From Flavobacterium daemonense (GTDB lineage: Bacteria > Bacteroidota > Bacteroidia > Flavobacteriales > Flavobacteriaceae), in contig NZ_VJYD01000009.1 in the NCBI RefSeq assembly GCF_007341385.1, positions 149,495 through 213,494 on the forward strand: a stretch of DNA of 64,000 nt, given 5' to 3'. Shown piece by piece: positions 16,906 to 26,031 of this stretch. The position numbers were made by a program, and so were the translations under genes. How positions within the stretch are numbered: the stretch's first letter is position 1; the number at the start of each line of letters is the position of its first letter. Below the pieces are notes generated by a model. It did not search any database. It was given only the letters and a program-made list of their open reading frames with translations, and was not told the origin of the DNA.

Positions 16906-18648
16906 ATGAGAAAATTAATAATAAACTCTAGGATAAAACTATCAGTTGCCTTGCTTACTCTTGCAAGTCTAGCGGTTAGCTGTTCAGATTTTTTGGATAC
17001 ACCGCCTGAAGATGTATTTTCAGATGACAATTTTTGGACTTCAGAAAATAACGTAAAAACATACTCTTGGTTAAACTATAATACCTTCAACGGGTACGGA
17101 AATAATACGGGTGTTACCGCTGATTTTTACTTTCATTCTACCTCAACGGGAACAGCTTTGTTAGACGACAACTTGGCTAACAACGTATTTACTAACTTTC
17201 CAACAGCTGCAAGTTCGACGAACTCAAACTGGAACGAATACTACACTTTGATTCGTCGTTGTAATTTGATGCTTGAAAGAGTACCAAATGTTCCAATGGA
17301 TCAAACGAAGAAAAACCACTACATAGGTGTTGCAAAGTTTTTTAGAGCGCATACTTATTTTCGTTTAGCACAGCAGTTTGGTGATGTACCTTATACAGAT
17401 AAATATTTGGCTCAAAGTGATCCTAATGTTTACAAACCATCGATAACAAGAGCTGAAGTAATAGACAATGTAATCAAAGATTTAGAAGAAGCGATTCCGT
17501 TGTTATTAAACGTTGATGACAGTAATGTTACTGTAAACAAATACACTGCTTACGCGTTGTTAAGCCGCGTATGTTTGAGCGAAGGTACATACAGAAAATA
17601 CAATTTAGGACAGAATGGAAATGCTTATCTTCAGAAAGCAAAAGATGCTTCTTTAGCGGTAATGAACAATAATTCATTCAAATTAAATACAGATTGGAAA
17701 GCACTTTACAATTCTGTTGAATTATTAGGAAATACTGAGGTTATCTTGACAAAAAGATACGTAAAAGGTGTTTTAGGAAATTCAGTTCAATCGTATACAA
17801 ATACTTCAACTGTTCAAAACGGGTTGACAAAATTTGCTGCTGAAAGTTATGTAACTACAAACGGATTGCCTATCAAACAAGCTGGAAATGCTCAATATTT
17901 AGGCGACAACACTATTGCTAATACTTTTGCGAACAGAGATCCAAGATTTGCTAAATCTTTTAGCACAACAGATTACGGTTATTCTGACAAACCATTCAAC
18001 GGATTGACATCTGTTACAGGTTACGTATTTCAATTGTACAACAACCCTGCTACAACAGGAACTGAGGTTACAACAGGAGGGCAAAACCAAATTGATGCGC
18101 CAGTTTTTACACTAAGCGAGGTTTATTTGAATTATGCTGAAGCATGTGCCGAATTAGGAACAGTTACTGATGCCGATCTTAATTTATCACTTAACAAAGT
18201 TCGTACACGTGCAGGAATTGCTGCCTTATCTACAGATGGAACAAATGCTTCTGCTGGCGGTGTACAAATTAACGATCCGCAAAGAACAACTGCATTAGAG
18301 CAAATTTCTGGAATTGTTAATCCGATTATTTGGGAAATTCGCCGTGAGCGCAGAATTGAGTTCATGAGCTGGACTACTATGAGAAAAGAAGATCTTATGC
18401 GTTGGAAAAAAGGAGATTATTTAGATACTAATACGAATCCAGATGTTGCTTTGGGAGCTAAAATTGTTGCTTTGATAGGAACTAATTCTAAAACAAAAGT
18501 AAACTCAGACGGATATGTACTTCCTTATGCAGCTGGTGTTTCAAGATTATTTGTATCACCAAAAAATTACTTGAACTCAATTCCAACAAATGATATTAGT
18601 TTATATGCTGCCGAAGGCGTGACTATAAAACAAAATCCAGGTTGGTAA
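16906..18648 (+). CDS. susD: SusD/RagB-family surface glycan-binding lipoprotein
   Basis: 580 residues with a lipoprotein signal (LLTLASLAVSC, Cys26) followed by SDFLDTPPEDVFSDDNFW, the standard SusD opening. The TPR-rich helical body includes KFFRAHTYFRLAQQFGDVPY and LSEVYLNYAEACAELG. Near the C-terminus, EIRRERRIEFMSW is the characteristic SusD C-terminal motif. It caps the SusC pore and binds incoming glycans at the cell surface. It is transcribed with susC. A strong hairpin follows at 18690, so the downstream enzymes may be expressed at a lower level or from their own promoter. Confidence 0.96.
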   Translation: MRKLIINSRIKLSVALLTLASLAVSCSDFLDTPPEDVFSDDNFWTSENNVKTYSWLNYNTFNGYGNNTGVTADFYFHSTSTGTALLDDNLANNVFTNFPTAASSTNSNWNEYYTLIRRCNLMLERVPNVPMDQTKKNHYIGVAKFFRAHTYFRLAQQFGDVPYTDKYLAQSDPNVYKPSITRAEVIDNVIKDLEEAIPLLLNVDDSNVTVNKYTAYALLSRVCLSEGTYRKYNLGQNGNAYLQKAKDASLAVMNNNSFKLNTDWKALYNSVELLGNTEVILTKRYVKGVLGNSVQSYTNTSTVQNGLTKFAAESYVTTNGLPIKQAGNAQYLGDNTIANTFANRDPRFAKSFSTTDYGYSDKPFNGLTSVTGYVFQLYNNPATTGTEVTTGGQNQIDAPVFTLSEVYLNYAEACAELGTVTDADLNLSLNKVRTRAGIAALSTDGTNASAGGVQINDPQRTTALEQISGIVNPIIWEIRRERRIEFMSWTTMRKEDLMRWKKGDYLDTNTNPDVALGAKIVALIGTNSKTKVNSDGYVLPYAAGVSRLFVSPKNYLNSIPTNDISLYAAEGVTIKQNPGW

Positions 18649-18689
18649 TTCGGAATTCATAAATAGACTATTTGCCCCTCAAATAATTA

Positions 18690-18730
18690 ACTGCCTCTGG
18701 AAATCTAAATCCAGAGGCAGTATTTAAAAA
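18690..18730 (+). terminator. Terminator or attenuator after susCD
   Basis: A perfect 11-base stem ACTGCCTCTGG / CCAGAGGCAGT with loop AAATCTAAAT, followed by an A/T stretch rather than a clean T run. Its position between susD and namZ fits partial termination or 3'-end stabilisation of the porin message. Confidence 0.7.
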
Positions 18731-18893
18731 ACTTTTTCTCATTACGGTGTCAATGAGCAAAACTGATAAAATAAAAGCCTCAATCTGAAATCTCAGATAT
18801 TTATTCTCATCATTAATCAAAAACAGCACAGGAATCAAATAATAACTTAATTTTATTAGTTCATTTTTGCCTTAACTATTAACTGTAATTACA

Positions 18894-20093
18894 ATGATAA
18901 AATTCATAGCAAAAAGTGTTCTTATTGTAACTTCTTTAGTATTTACGTCTTCTTATTCTAATACCCTTTCAGCGGTGTCTGCAAACAGCACCTCAGCAAT
19001 TAATCCGCCGGCAATTAAAACCGGAGCCGATAATTATGAGAAATACTTGCCGCTTTTAAAGGACAAAAAAATAGGAATCGTTACCAATCAAACCGGAATT
19101 TTGTCTGACAAAACTCATGTGGTTGATTTTTTGCTAGAGAAAAAAGTTGCAATACAAACCATTTTTGCTCCTGAACACGGATTTAGAGGAACTGCCGATG
19201 CAGGCGAACATGTTGTGGACGGAAAAGATCCTAAAACCGGCTTATCAATCATTTCTCTTTACGGAGACAATAAAAAACCAAAACCAGAGCAATTAGCTGG
19301 AATCGATATTATGATTTTCGATTTGCAAGATGTTGGTGCTCGTTTTTATACTTACATTTCTTCCTTGCATTATGTAATGGAAGCTTGCGCCGAAAACAAT
19401 GTGCCACTTATAATTTTCGACCGACCAAATCCTAACGGACGCATTGTTGATGGTCCGCTTTTAGAAAAAGAGTTTACCAGCTTTGTCGGCATGCACCCTA
19501 TTCCGCTTCTTCACGGAATGACAATTGGCGAATATGCACAAATGATAAACGGAGAAAAATGGCTTAAAAATGCCGTTCAATGTAAACTAACCGTTATTCC
19601 ATGCGTTAATTACGATCGAAAAATGGATTACAGTTTATTGGTAAAACCATCTCCAAATTTACCAAACGATCAATCCATAAATCTATACGCTAGTTTATGC
19701 CTTTTTGAAGGAACGAACGTGAGCGTTGGCCGCGGAACCGAAAAACAATTTCAAATTTATGGCTCGCCTTACTTGACCAAAACCGATTTCAGTTTTACGC
19801 CGAAACCAAATTTTGGAGCCAAAGATCCGCTTTATAACGGAAAAGAATGTTTTGGAGAAGATTTGACTTCTTATCCGAAACTAAACAAATTAGAATTAAA
19901 ATGGCTGATTAAAGCCTATCAAAATACCAGTGATAAAACGAAATTCTTCAATGCTTTTTTTACCAAACTTGCCGGAACAAAAAAACTGCAGCAACAAATT
20001 GAATCTGGAGTTTCAGAAAAAGACATTCGAAAGAGCTGGGAAAAAAATCTGAAGGCTTTTCAAATCATTCGAAAACGCTATCTGCTTTATTAA
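18894..20093 (+). CDS. namZ: NamZ-type exo-beta-N-acetylmuramidase (DUF1343, GH171)
   Basis: 399 residues with a signal sequence (about 1-30). Conserved blocks of the DUF1343/GH171 family are KKIGIVTNQTGIL, FAPEHGFRGTADAGEHV, DIMIFDLQDVGARFYTYIS, IIFDRPNPNGR, LLHGMTIGEYA and LFEGTNVSVGRGTEKQFQ. Characterised NamZ from Bacillus subtilis removes MurNAc from the non-reducing end of peptidoglycan chains or from MurNAc-GlcNAc. It lies directly before murQ, as expected if the released MurNAc is imported and catabolised. The ATG at 18894 gives a good signal peptide. Confidence 0.92.
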   Translation: MIKFIAKSVLIVTSLVFTSSYSNTLSAVSANSTSAINPPAIKTGADNYEKYLPLLKDKKIGIVTNQTGILSDKTHVVDFLLEKKVAIQTIFAPEHGFRGTADAGEHVVDGKDPKTGLSIISLYGDNKKPKPEQLAGIDIMIFDLQDVGARFYTYISSLHYVMEACAENNVPLIIFDRPNPNGRIVDGPLLEKEFTSFVGMHPIPLLHGMTIGEYAQMINGEKWLKNAVQCKLTVIPCVNYDRKMDYSLLVKPSPNLPNDQSINLYASLCLFEGTNVSVGRGTEKQFQIYGSPYLTKTDFSFTPKPNFGAKDPLYNGKECFGEDLTSYPKLNKLELKWLIKAYQNTSDKTKFFNAFFTKLAGTKKLQQQIESGVSEKDIRKSWEKNLKAFQIIRKRYLLY

Positions 20094-20216
20094 ATAAAAC
20101 CCCTTTATAATCCCAAAACCGACTATTTTTTACCAAAATAGAGACCCGTTATACAAAATATCGAAAGCATAAATATCAAAAAATCTGCTGTTTCAAAACC
20201 AAAAAAGAAAAGAAAA

Positions 20217-21038
20217 ATGAAAAATAAAAATCCTGAAACTGAACAAGAATCTTTGTACAAAGACTTGGATCAAATGAGCGTGAAAGAACTTCTTACAAAC
20301 ATTAATACAGAAGATAAAAAGGTACCGCAAATTATTGAAGAACAAATTCCTAAAATTGAAAAACTGGTTAAGGCAATTGTAAAAAAAATGCAATTGGGCG
20401 GCCGATTATTTTATATTGGTGCCGGAACTTCTGGCCGAATTGGAATTTTGGATGCATCAGAATGTCCGCCAACTTTTGGTGTACCGCATGATATGATCAT
20501 CGGAATTATTGCCGGTGGCGATACAGCAATAAGAAAAGCCGTTGAAAATGCGGAAGATGATACCGAACAAGCATGGAAAGATTTAGCTAAATATGAAATT
20601 TCGAGCTTAGATATGATTATCGGAATTGCGGCTTCTGGAAACACGCCTTATGTTTTGGGAGCATTAAAAAAAGCTAAAGAATACAATATAAAAACAGGAA
20701 GTATTTCCTGCATCAGCAACGGACTTATTGCTCAAGAAGCAGATTATCCAATTGAATTAATCGTAGGCCCAGAATTTTTAACCGGAAGCACGAGAATGAA
20801 AGCAGGTACGGCTCAAAAGCTGACTTTAAACATGATTTCTACTTCGGTAATGATCAAACTAGGAAAAGTAAAAGGCAACAAAATGGTTGATATGCAGCTG
20901 TCTAACGAAAAACTGGTAAAACGCGCTATCAAAATGATCATCGAAGAACTCGGAATTGAATATGATGCAGCCGAAGAATTATTACACAAACATAAAAGCG
21001 TACGAGCAGTTTTACAGGCTCAAAACAAAAATCTGTAA
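20217..21038 (+). CDS. murQ: N-acetylmuramic acid 6-phosphate etherase
   Basis: 273 residues, slightly shorter than E. coli MurQ. The SIS-fold motifs are intact: GAGTSGRIGILDASECPPTFG (67-87, with Glu82) and AVENAEDD with Glu113, matching the two catalytic acidic residues of MurQ. GSTRMKAGTAQKLTLNM is the family signature. It cleaves the lactyl ether of MurNAc-6-phosphate to give GlcNAc-6-phosphate and D-lactate in the cytoplasm. NagA in the opposite arm uses the first product and the FAD/Fe-S dehydrogenase probably the second. The required MurNAc kinase is not visible in the window. Confidence 0.96.
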   Translation: MKNKNPETEQESLYKDLDQMSVKELLTNINTEDKKVPQIIEEQIPKIEKLVKAIVKKMQLGGRLFYIGAGTSGRIGILDASECPPTFGVPHDMIIGIIAGGDTAIRKAVENAEDDTEQAWKDLAKYEISSLDMIIGIAASGNTPYVLGALKKAKEYNIKTGSISCISNGLIAQEADYPIELIVGPEFLTGSTRMKAGTAQKLTLNMISTSVMIKLGKVKGNKMVDMQLSNEKLVKRAIKMIIEELGIEYDAAEELLHKHKSVRAVLQAQNKNL

Positions 21039-21090
21039 AGCAAAAAACTTTTATAAATTTATAATGATTAAACCGAACTTGACGCAATTA

Positions 21091-21255
21091 AATTTTAACA
21101 CATAGAAACATAGATTTAGGACTTTAAAAAAAGGCGTTTCACTTATTTAAAACAAACATAGTTGGCTATGTGTTAGAAACTAGTTTCTTTTTAATTTCTT
21201 TTTCGCAAATAAAATCTATCCCGAGGCTTCGGGACTATGTGTTGAATAAAAAACT
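21091..21255. repeat. Palindromic intergenic repeat, copy A (ACACATAG family)
   Basis: AACACATAGAAACATAGATT at the left, a central AACATAGTTGGCTATGTGTT, and at the right the complement of CAACACATAG followed by a CCCGAGGCTTCGGG palindrome. About 95 bases (21159-21253, reverse complement) match 28758-28855 with few changes. The element fills most of the gap between murQ and the symporter gene; the rest of that gap (21039-21364) shows no gene. Confidence 0.8.
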
Positions 21256-21364
21256 ATAAATTACACTGTATGGATTAATCAAAATGTAATCTAAAAGTTT
21301 CAATTCAACAGAGTCCTGAAAAGTTTAAAAAATACTCGCAGGTCTAAAAAAACAAAACTATAAA

Positions 21365-22870
21365 ATGACACCAAGTACCATCCTTCTCCTAATTATCGCC
21401 TATTTCGGAACATTATTCTATATCTCGCACAGAGTGAGCAGAAAAGATAGCGGAAATGACGCCTTTTTTACTGCCAATAAAAACTCTAAATGGTATTTAG
21501 TTGCTTTTGGAATGATTGGAACAGCGCTTTCAGGAGTTACTTTTATTTCCGTTCCCGGAGAAGTTGGCGCACCAAGCGGTGAACAATTTAAATATTTTCA
21601 GTTTGTTTTAGGAAATGCACTCGGATTTATCGTTATCACAAAGCTTTTATTGCCGTTATACTATCGAATGAATCTGACTTCAATTTATGGTTATATCGAA
21701 CAACGAATGGGACATTACAGCTACAAAACCGCTGCTTCTATTTTCTTGATCAGCAGAACCATAAGTTCAGCGTTCAGACTCTATTTGGTGGTTATTGTAT
21801 TGCAGCGTTTTGTTTTTGATTACTACCATATTCCGTTTGCTTTTACGGTATTGATTTCGTTGTTGCTTATTTTTTCTTATACCTACAGAGGAGGATTAAA
21901 AACGATTATTATTACCGATACTTTGCAGACATTTTTCCTTGTAACATCGGTTTTTCTGACGATTTATTTCATTTGTGATAGAATGGATTTAACTGCAATT
22001 GGCGCATTCGAAGAAGTAAAAAACAGCAATTATTCTAAGATATTTTTCTTTGATGATTTCTTTGGAAGCAAATTCCATTTTGTAAAACAAATTCTAGGCG
22101 GAATGTTCGTAACCATTGCCATGACAGGCTTGGATCAAGATTTAATGCAGAAAAACCTCAGCTGTAAAAACATCGGCGAAGCACAAAAAAACATGTTCAC
22201 TTTTACAGGAATCTTTGTCATCATCAATATTTTCTTTTTGAGCGTTGGTGCGTTATTATACATTTATGCGAACAAAAACGGAATCGCCATTCCAACAGAT
22301 TTGGTGACTGGCAAACCCAGAACCGATTTGCTTTTCCCTGAAATTGCTCTAAATCATTTAGCTTTAATTCCTGCCATTGTATTTTTACTCGGAATTATAG
22401 CAGCCACTTTTGCCACAACAGATTCGGCTTTAACGGCTTTAACAACTTCTTTCTGCGTTGACTTTTTAGGGATGGACAAAAGTGAAAATTCCCGAAAAAA
22501 CACGGTTAGAACAAGACATTTAGTACATATCAGTTTTTCGGTATTGATTTTCTTTGTGATTATTGTTTTCAATACTATTAATGACAGTTCGGTTGTGGGA
22601 ATGATTTTTAAAGTCGCTTCTTACACGTACGGACCTTTGTTGGGATTATATGCTTTTGGTTTGTTCCAAAAATCAAGAAATGTCAATGACAAACTGGTTC
22701 CGTTAATGTGTTTGGCCGCTCCTTTCCTAACCTATTTAATAAATGAAAATTCGAAACTCCTGTTTTCAGGATACGTTTTCGACAATGAATTAATCGTCCT
22801 CAACGGATTAATAACCTATGTAGGATTATTCCTTACAAGCTCAAAAACACACGAAAAAATAAGTTTTTAA
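21365..22870 (+). CDS. Sodium:solute symporter (SSS family), probable amino-sugar importer
   Basis: 501 residues with about 13 predicted hydrophobic helices and a C-terminus at TSSKTHEKISF. Family motifs include the N-terminal ILLLIIAYFGTLFYISHRVSRKD, GMIGTALSGVTFISVPGEVG and the internal GLDQDLMQKNLSCKN segment found in SSS sugar and sialic-acid transporters. It sits between murQ and the NagZ-AmiE fusion, so the likely cargo is MurNAc, GlcNAc or their disaccharide, entering the cytoplasm unphosphorylated with Na+. This contrasts with the phosphotransferase MurP of Bacillus and means a kinase is needed. Family is sure; substrate is inferred from context. Confidence 0.88.
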   Translation: MTPSTILLLIIAYFGTLFYISHRVSRKDSGNDAFFTANKNSKWYLVAFGMIGTALSGVTFISVPGEVGAPSGEQFKYFQFVLGNALGFIVITKLLLPLYYRMNLTSIYGYIEQRMGHYSYKTAASIFLISRTISSAFRLYLVVIVLQRFVFDYYHIPFAFTVLISLLLIFSYTYRGGLKTIIITDTLQTFFLVTSVFLTIYFICDRMDLTAIGAFEEVKNSNYSKIFFFDDFFGSKFHFVKQILGGMFVTIAMTGLDQDLMQKNLSCKNIGEAQKNMFTFTGIFVIINIFFLSVGALLYIYANKNGIAIPTDLVTGKPRTDLLFPEIALNHLALIPAIVFLLGIIAATFATTDSALTALTTSFCVDFLGMDKSENSRKNTVRTRHLVHISFSVLIFFVIIVFNTINDSSVVGMIFKVASYTYGPLLGLYAFGLFQKSRNVNDKLVPLMCLAAPFLTYLINENSKLLFSGYVFDNELIVLNGLITYVGLFLTSSKTHEKISF

Positions 22871-22948
22871 ACCGTTTAAAAACACAATAATTTACTAATC
22901 AAACACAAGGTTAGAACCTAATCTTCAATTGATTCAAAAAACAAAACT

Positions 22949-25942
22949 ATGAAAGATTACATCATAAAGATCGGCCTTTGTGCTTCATTTTTATTTTTAA
23001 TCACCAATTGCGCTGTCAAAAAAAACACCGCAGTTACAGATTCAAAAAAAGATATTCCGTTAAAAGACACCGTTGTTTACAAAGCTGATAAAGCGACAAA
23101 AAAAACGTTTTTCAAAGATTCAGATAAAGAAACTGCTTGGGTTGACAGTATTTACAGTAAAATGTCACTTCGCGAAAAAGTAGGACAGCTGTTTATGGTT
23201 TCGGCCTATTCAAACAAAGATTCGGTTCACGTTAATCAAGTCAAAAATTTAATCGAAGAATTTAAAGTAGGAAGCGTTATCTTTTTTCAGGGTGGCCCTG
23301 TTCGTCAAGCAAAATTGACCAATTTTTATCAATCTAAAGCAAAAGTTCCTTTGTTCATTGGGATCGATGCAGAATGGGGATTGGCAATGCGTTTAGATTC
23401 AACTTATCGCTATCCTTGGAACATGACTTTGGGCGCGATTCAGGATTTGAGTTTAATTGAGAAAGTGGGAAGAAACATGGCCAATGAAAACAAGCGAATT
23501 GGAGTTCATTTCAACTTTGCGCCTGTTTTGGACATCAACACTAATCCTAAAAACCCAATTATTGGAAACCGTTCTTTTGGCGAAGACAAAGTTAATGTAG
23601 CCAACAAAGCCACTGCTTTAATGAAAGGCGTGCAAAGTCAAGGCGTTTTCAGCACCGGAAAACATTTTCCTGGGCATGGCGATACCTCAACCGATTCACA
23701 TCACGCGTTGCCTTTGGTTAATTTTTCAAAAGAAAGAATCGATTTAGTCGAATTGTATCCTTATAAAAAATTATTTGATGAAGGTTTAGTTTCTGTAATG
23801 GTCGGACATCTAAATATTCCGAGTTTAGAACCAACTCCAAATTTGCCTTCTTCCGCTTCTTATAATGTGGTTACGAATCTACTTCAAAAAGAATTAGGTT
23901 TTGAAGGCTTGATTTTTACCGATGGTTTGGCCATGAAAGGTGCAAGTAATTTTAAAGGCCCGGGCGAACTTGAAATTGCAGTTCTTCTAGCAGGAAATGA
24001 CATTTTATTGTGTCCAGAAAATGTTCCTGTGGCGGTTCAAAAGTTAGAAGAAGCGTATGCAAACAACATCATTACTGAAGAACGTTTAGCGCATTCGGTT
24101 AAAAAAATTCTGCATTATAAATTCAAAGCGGGCTTAAATCATTACAAACCTATTGAAATAGCAAATATTTACAATGATCTTAATCCGTCGCAAAATGACG
24201 CGTTGCATTATAAATTATATGAAAATGCTGTTACGGTTTTAAAAAATGAAAAAGAAATACTTCCGATAAAAGAACTGGATCAAAAAATTGCTTACATAAA
24301 ATTAGGCGATGACACCAACAGCGCTTTTATTTCTACTTTAAAAAAATACACTGAAATAACTGAAGTTAAAGACACGAATCTTGACAGCTTGAATCAGGAA
24401 TTGAAAAAGTTTGATAAGGTTATTATCAGTTTTCATAAAGTAAACAAGCCTTGGGAAAAACAAGATTTTTCGCTAACAGAAATGCTTTGGCTGAAAGAAG
24501 TTGCAAAGCACAACAAAGTGATTTTGGATGTTTTTGCCAAACCGTATTCCTTATTATCAATCACTGATTTTGATGACATTGAAGGTTTGGTGGTTTCGTA
24601 CCAAAATTCAGATATAAGCCAAGTTGTTTCTGCCGAATTGCTTTTTGGAGCTATTGATGCCAAAGGAAAATTGCCAGTCTCTATCAATAATTCTTTCCAT
24701 GTAAATGACGGATTAACAACTCAAAAACTAAATCGTCTGGCTTTTAACGCTCCTGAAAATGTTAATATGAATCCTGCAATTCTTTCAAAAATTGATGCCG
24801 TAGCGCAAAAAGCAATTGACGGAAAAATGACACCTGGAATGCAGGTTTTGGTTGCCAGAAAAGGGAACGTTATTTTCCAAAAATCATACGGAGCACAAAC
24901 CTATAATAACGGAAAAAAAGTAACGGACACCGATTTATATGATGTAGCTTCGATTTCAAAAATGATTTCGACTTTGCCAAATGTGATGCAATTGTACGAT
25001 AAAAACAAAGTGACTCTGGATACGAAATTGAAAGATATGATGCCTTTTTTTGCAAAAACGAACAAGGAAAACATCAGCTTTAAAGATTTGCTGAACCATT
25101 ACGCCGGACTTCAAGCTTGGATTCCTTTTTACAAAGCAACGTTGGACAGCAAAAATTATCCTTCTCAAAAATACTATCGAAAAGTAGCTGAAAACGGTTT
25201 TACGACAAAAGTTGCCGACAGTCTTTATTTGAGAAATGACTATCATGACACCATTATGAAAATCATTGCTAAAAGTCCAGTTTCTTCAAAAATTGAATAC
25301 AAATACAGCGATTTTACTTTTATCATTCTGAAGGAATATCTGGAAAGAAAAACACATGAAAAAATAGAAGATCTAAGCAAAGAGAATTTCTACAATACTC
25401 TAGGAATGAATTATACGCTTTATAATCCGCTAGATAAATTTGAAAAAAGCAATATTGCTCCTACTGAAATCGACAACTATTTCAGACATCAAACAATTCA
25501 AGGTTATGTTCATGACATGGCAGCGGCGATGGAAGGCGGCGTTGCAGGACATGCCGGAATTTTTTCAAATGCAATGGATGTTGCCAAAATGATGCAGCTG
25601 TTTTTACAAAAAGGAAATTATGGCGGTATTCAATATTTTTCGCCACAAACTTTTGATGTTTTCAATACTTGCTATTACAAAGACAAAGGCGTTTTAAGAG
25701 GCTTAGGATTTGATAAAAGAATTGGCAAAGACGGTCCAACTTGTGGTTGCGTTTCTGAAGCCAGTTTTGGACACACAGGATTTACAGGAAACATGGCTTG
25801 GGCTGATCCTCAAACTGAAATTGTCTATGTTTTTCTATCCAACCGAACTTATCCAAAAGTTGTAAATGATGAAAATAAATTAGCAAAAGGAAAAATCAGA
25901 GAAGAAATTCAGCAAATCATTCAAGACGCCATCATAAAATAA
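22949..25942 (+). CDS. nagZ: Lipoprotein fusing GH3 NagZ-like glucosaminidase to AmiE-like serine hydrolase
   Basis: 997 residues. The lipoprotein signal ends at Cys21 (FLITNC). Residues about 65-580 are a GH3 domain with KHFPGHGDTSTDSHHALP (238-255, the NagZ-type Asp249/His251 general acid-base loop) and nucleophile Asp325 in FTDGLAMKG. Residues about 605-990 are a serine beta-lactamase-family domain with S668-I-S-K671, LLNHYAGL, YSDFTF and FGHTGFTGNMAW, closely resembling the separate protein at 3975-5276. In Bacillus subtilis NagZ and AmiE are separate proteins acting in sequence on muropeptides: GlcNAc is removed, then the stem peptide is cut from MurNAc. Here both activities appear tethered on one membrane-anchored chain. 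Both catalytic sets look intact. Confidence 0.93.
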   Translation: MKDYIIKIGLCASFLFLITNCAVKKNTAVTDSKKDIPLKDTVVYKADKATKKTFFKDSDKETAWVDSIYSKMSLREKVGQLFMVSAYSNKDSVHVNQVKNLIEEFKVGSVIFFQGGPVRQAKLTNFYQSKAKVPLFIGIDAEWGLAMRLDSTYRYPWNMTLGAIQDLSLIEKVGRNMANENKRIGVHFNFAPVLDINTNPKNPIIGNRSFGEDKVNVANKATALMKGVQSQGVFSTGKHFPGHGDTSTDSHHALPLVNFSKERIDLVELYPYKKLFDEGLVSVMVGHLNIPSLEPTPNLPSSASYNVVTNLLQKELGFEGLIFTDGLAMKGASNFKGPGELEIAVLLAGNDILLCPENVPVAVQKLEEAYANNIITEERLAHSVKKILHYKFKAGLNHYKPIEIANIYNDLNPSQNDALHYKLYENAVTVLKNEKEILPIKELDQKIAYIKLGDDTNSAFISTLKKYTEITEVKDTNLDSLNQELKKFDKVIISFHKVNKPWEKQDFSLTEMLWLKEVAKHNKVILDVFAKPYSLLSITDFDDIEGLVVSYQNSDISQVVSAELLFGAIDAKGKLPVSINNSFHVNDGLTTQKLNRLAFNAPENVNMNPAILSKIDAVAQKAIDGKMTPGMQVLVARKGNVIFQKSYGAQTYNNGKKVTDTDLYDVASISKMISTLPNVMQLYDKNKVTLDTKLKDMMPFFAKTNKENISFKDLLNHYAGLQAWIPFYKATLDSKNYPSQKYYRKVAENGFTTKVADSLYLRNDYHDTIMKIIAKSPVSSKIEYKYSDFTFIILKEYLERKTHEKIEDLSKENFYNTLGMNYTLYNPLDKFEKSNIAPTEIDNYFRHQTIQGYVHDMAAAMEGGVAGHAGIFSNAMDVAKMMQLFLQKGNYGGIQYFSPQTFDVFNTCYYKDKGVLRGLGFDKRIGKDGPTCGCVSEASFGHTGFTGNMAWADPQTEIVYVFLSNRTYPKVVNDENKLAKGKIREEIQQIIQDAIIK

Positions 25943-26031
25943 TTCAAGGCAAAAGTCTTGCATCTTGCCTCTTTCTTCTTAAAATCTAACTATCTAAAAA
26001 TCCAAAAATCTAAAAATCTAAAAAAAAACCA

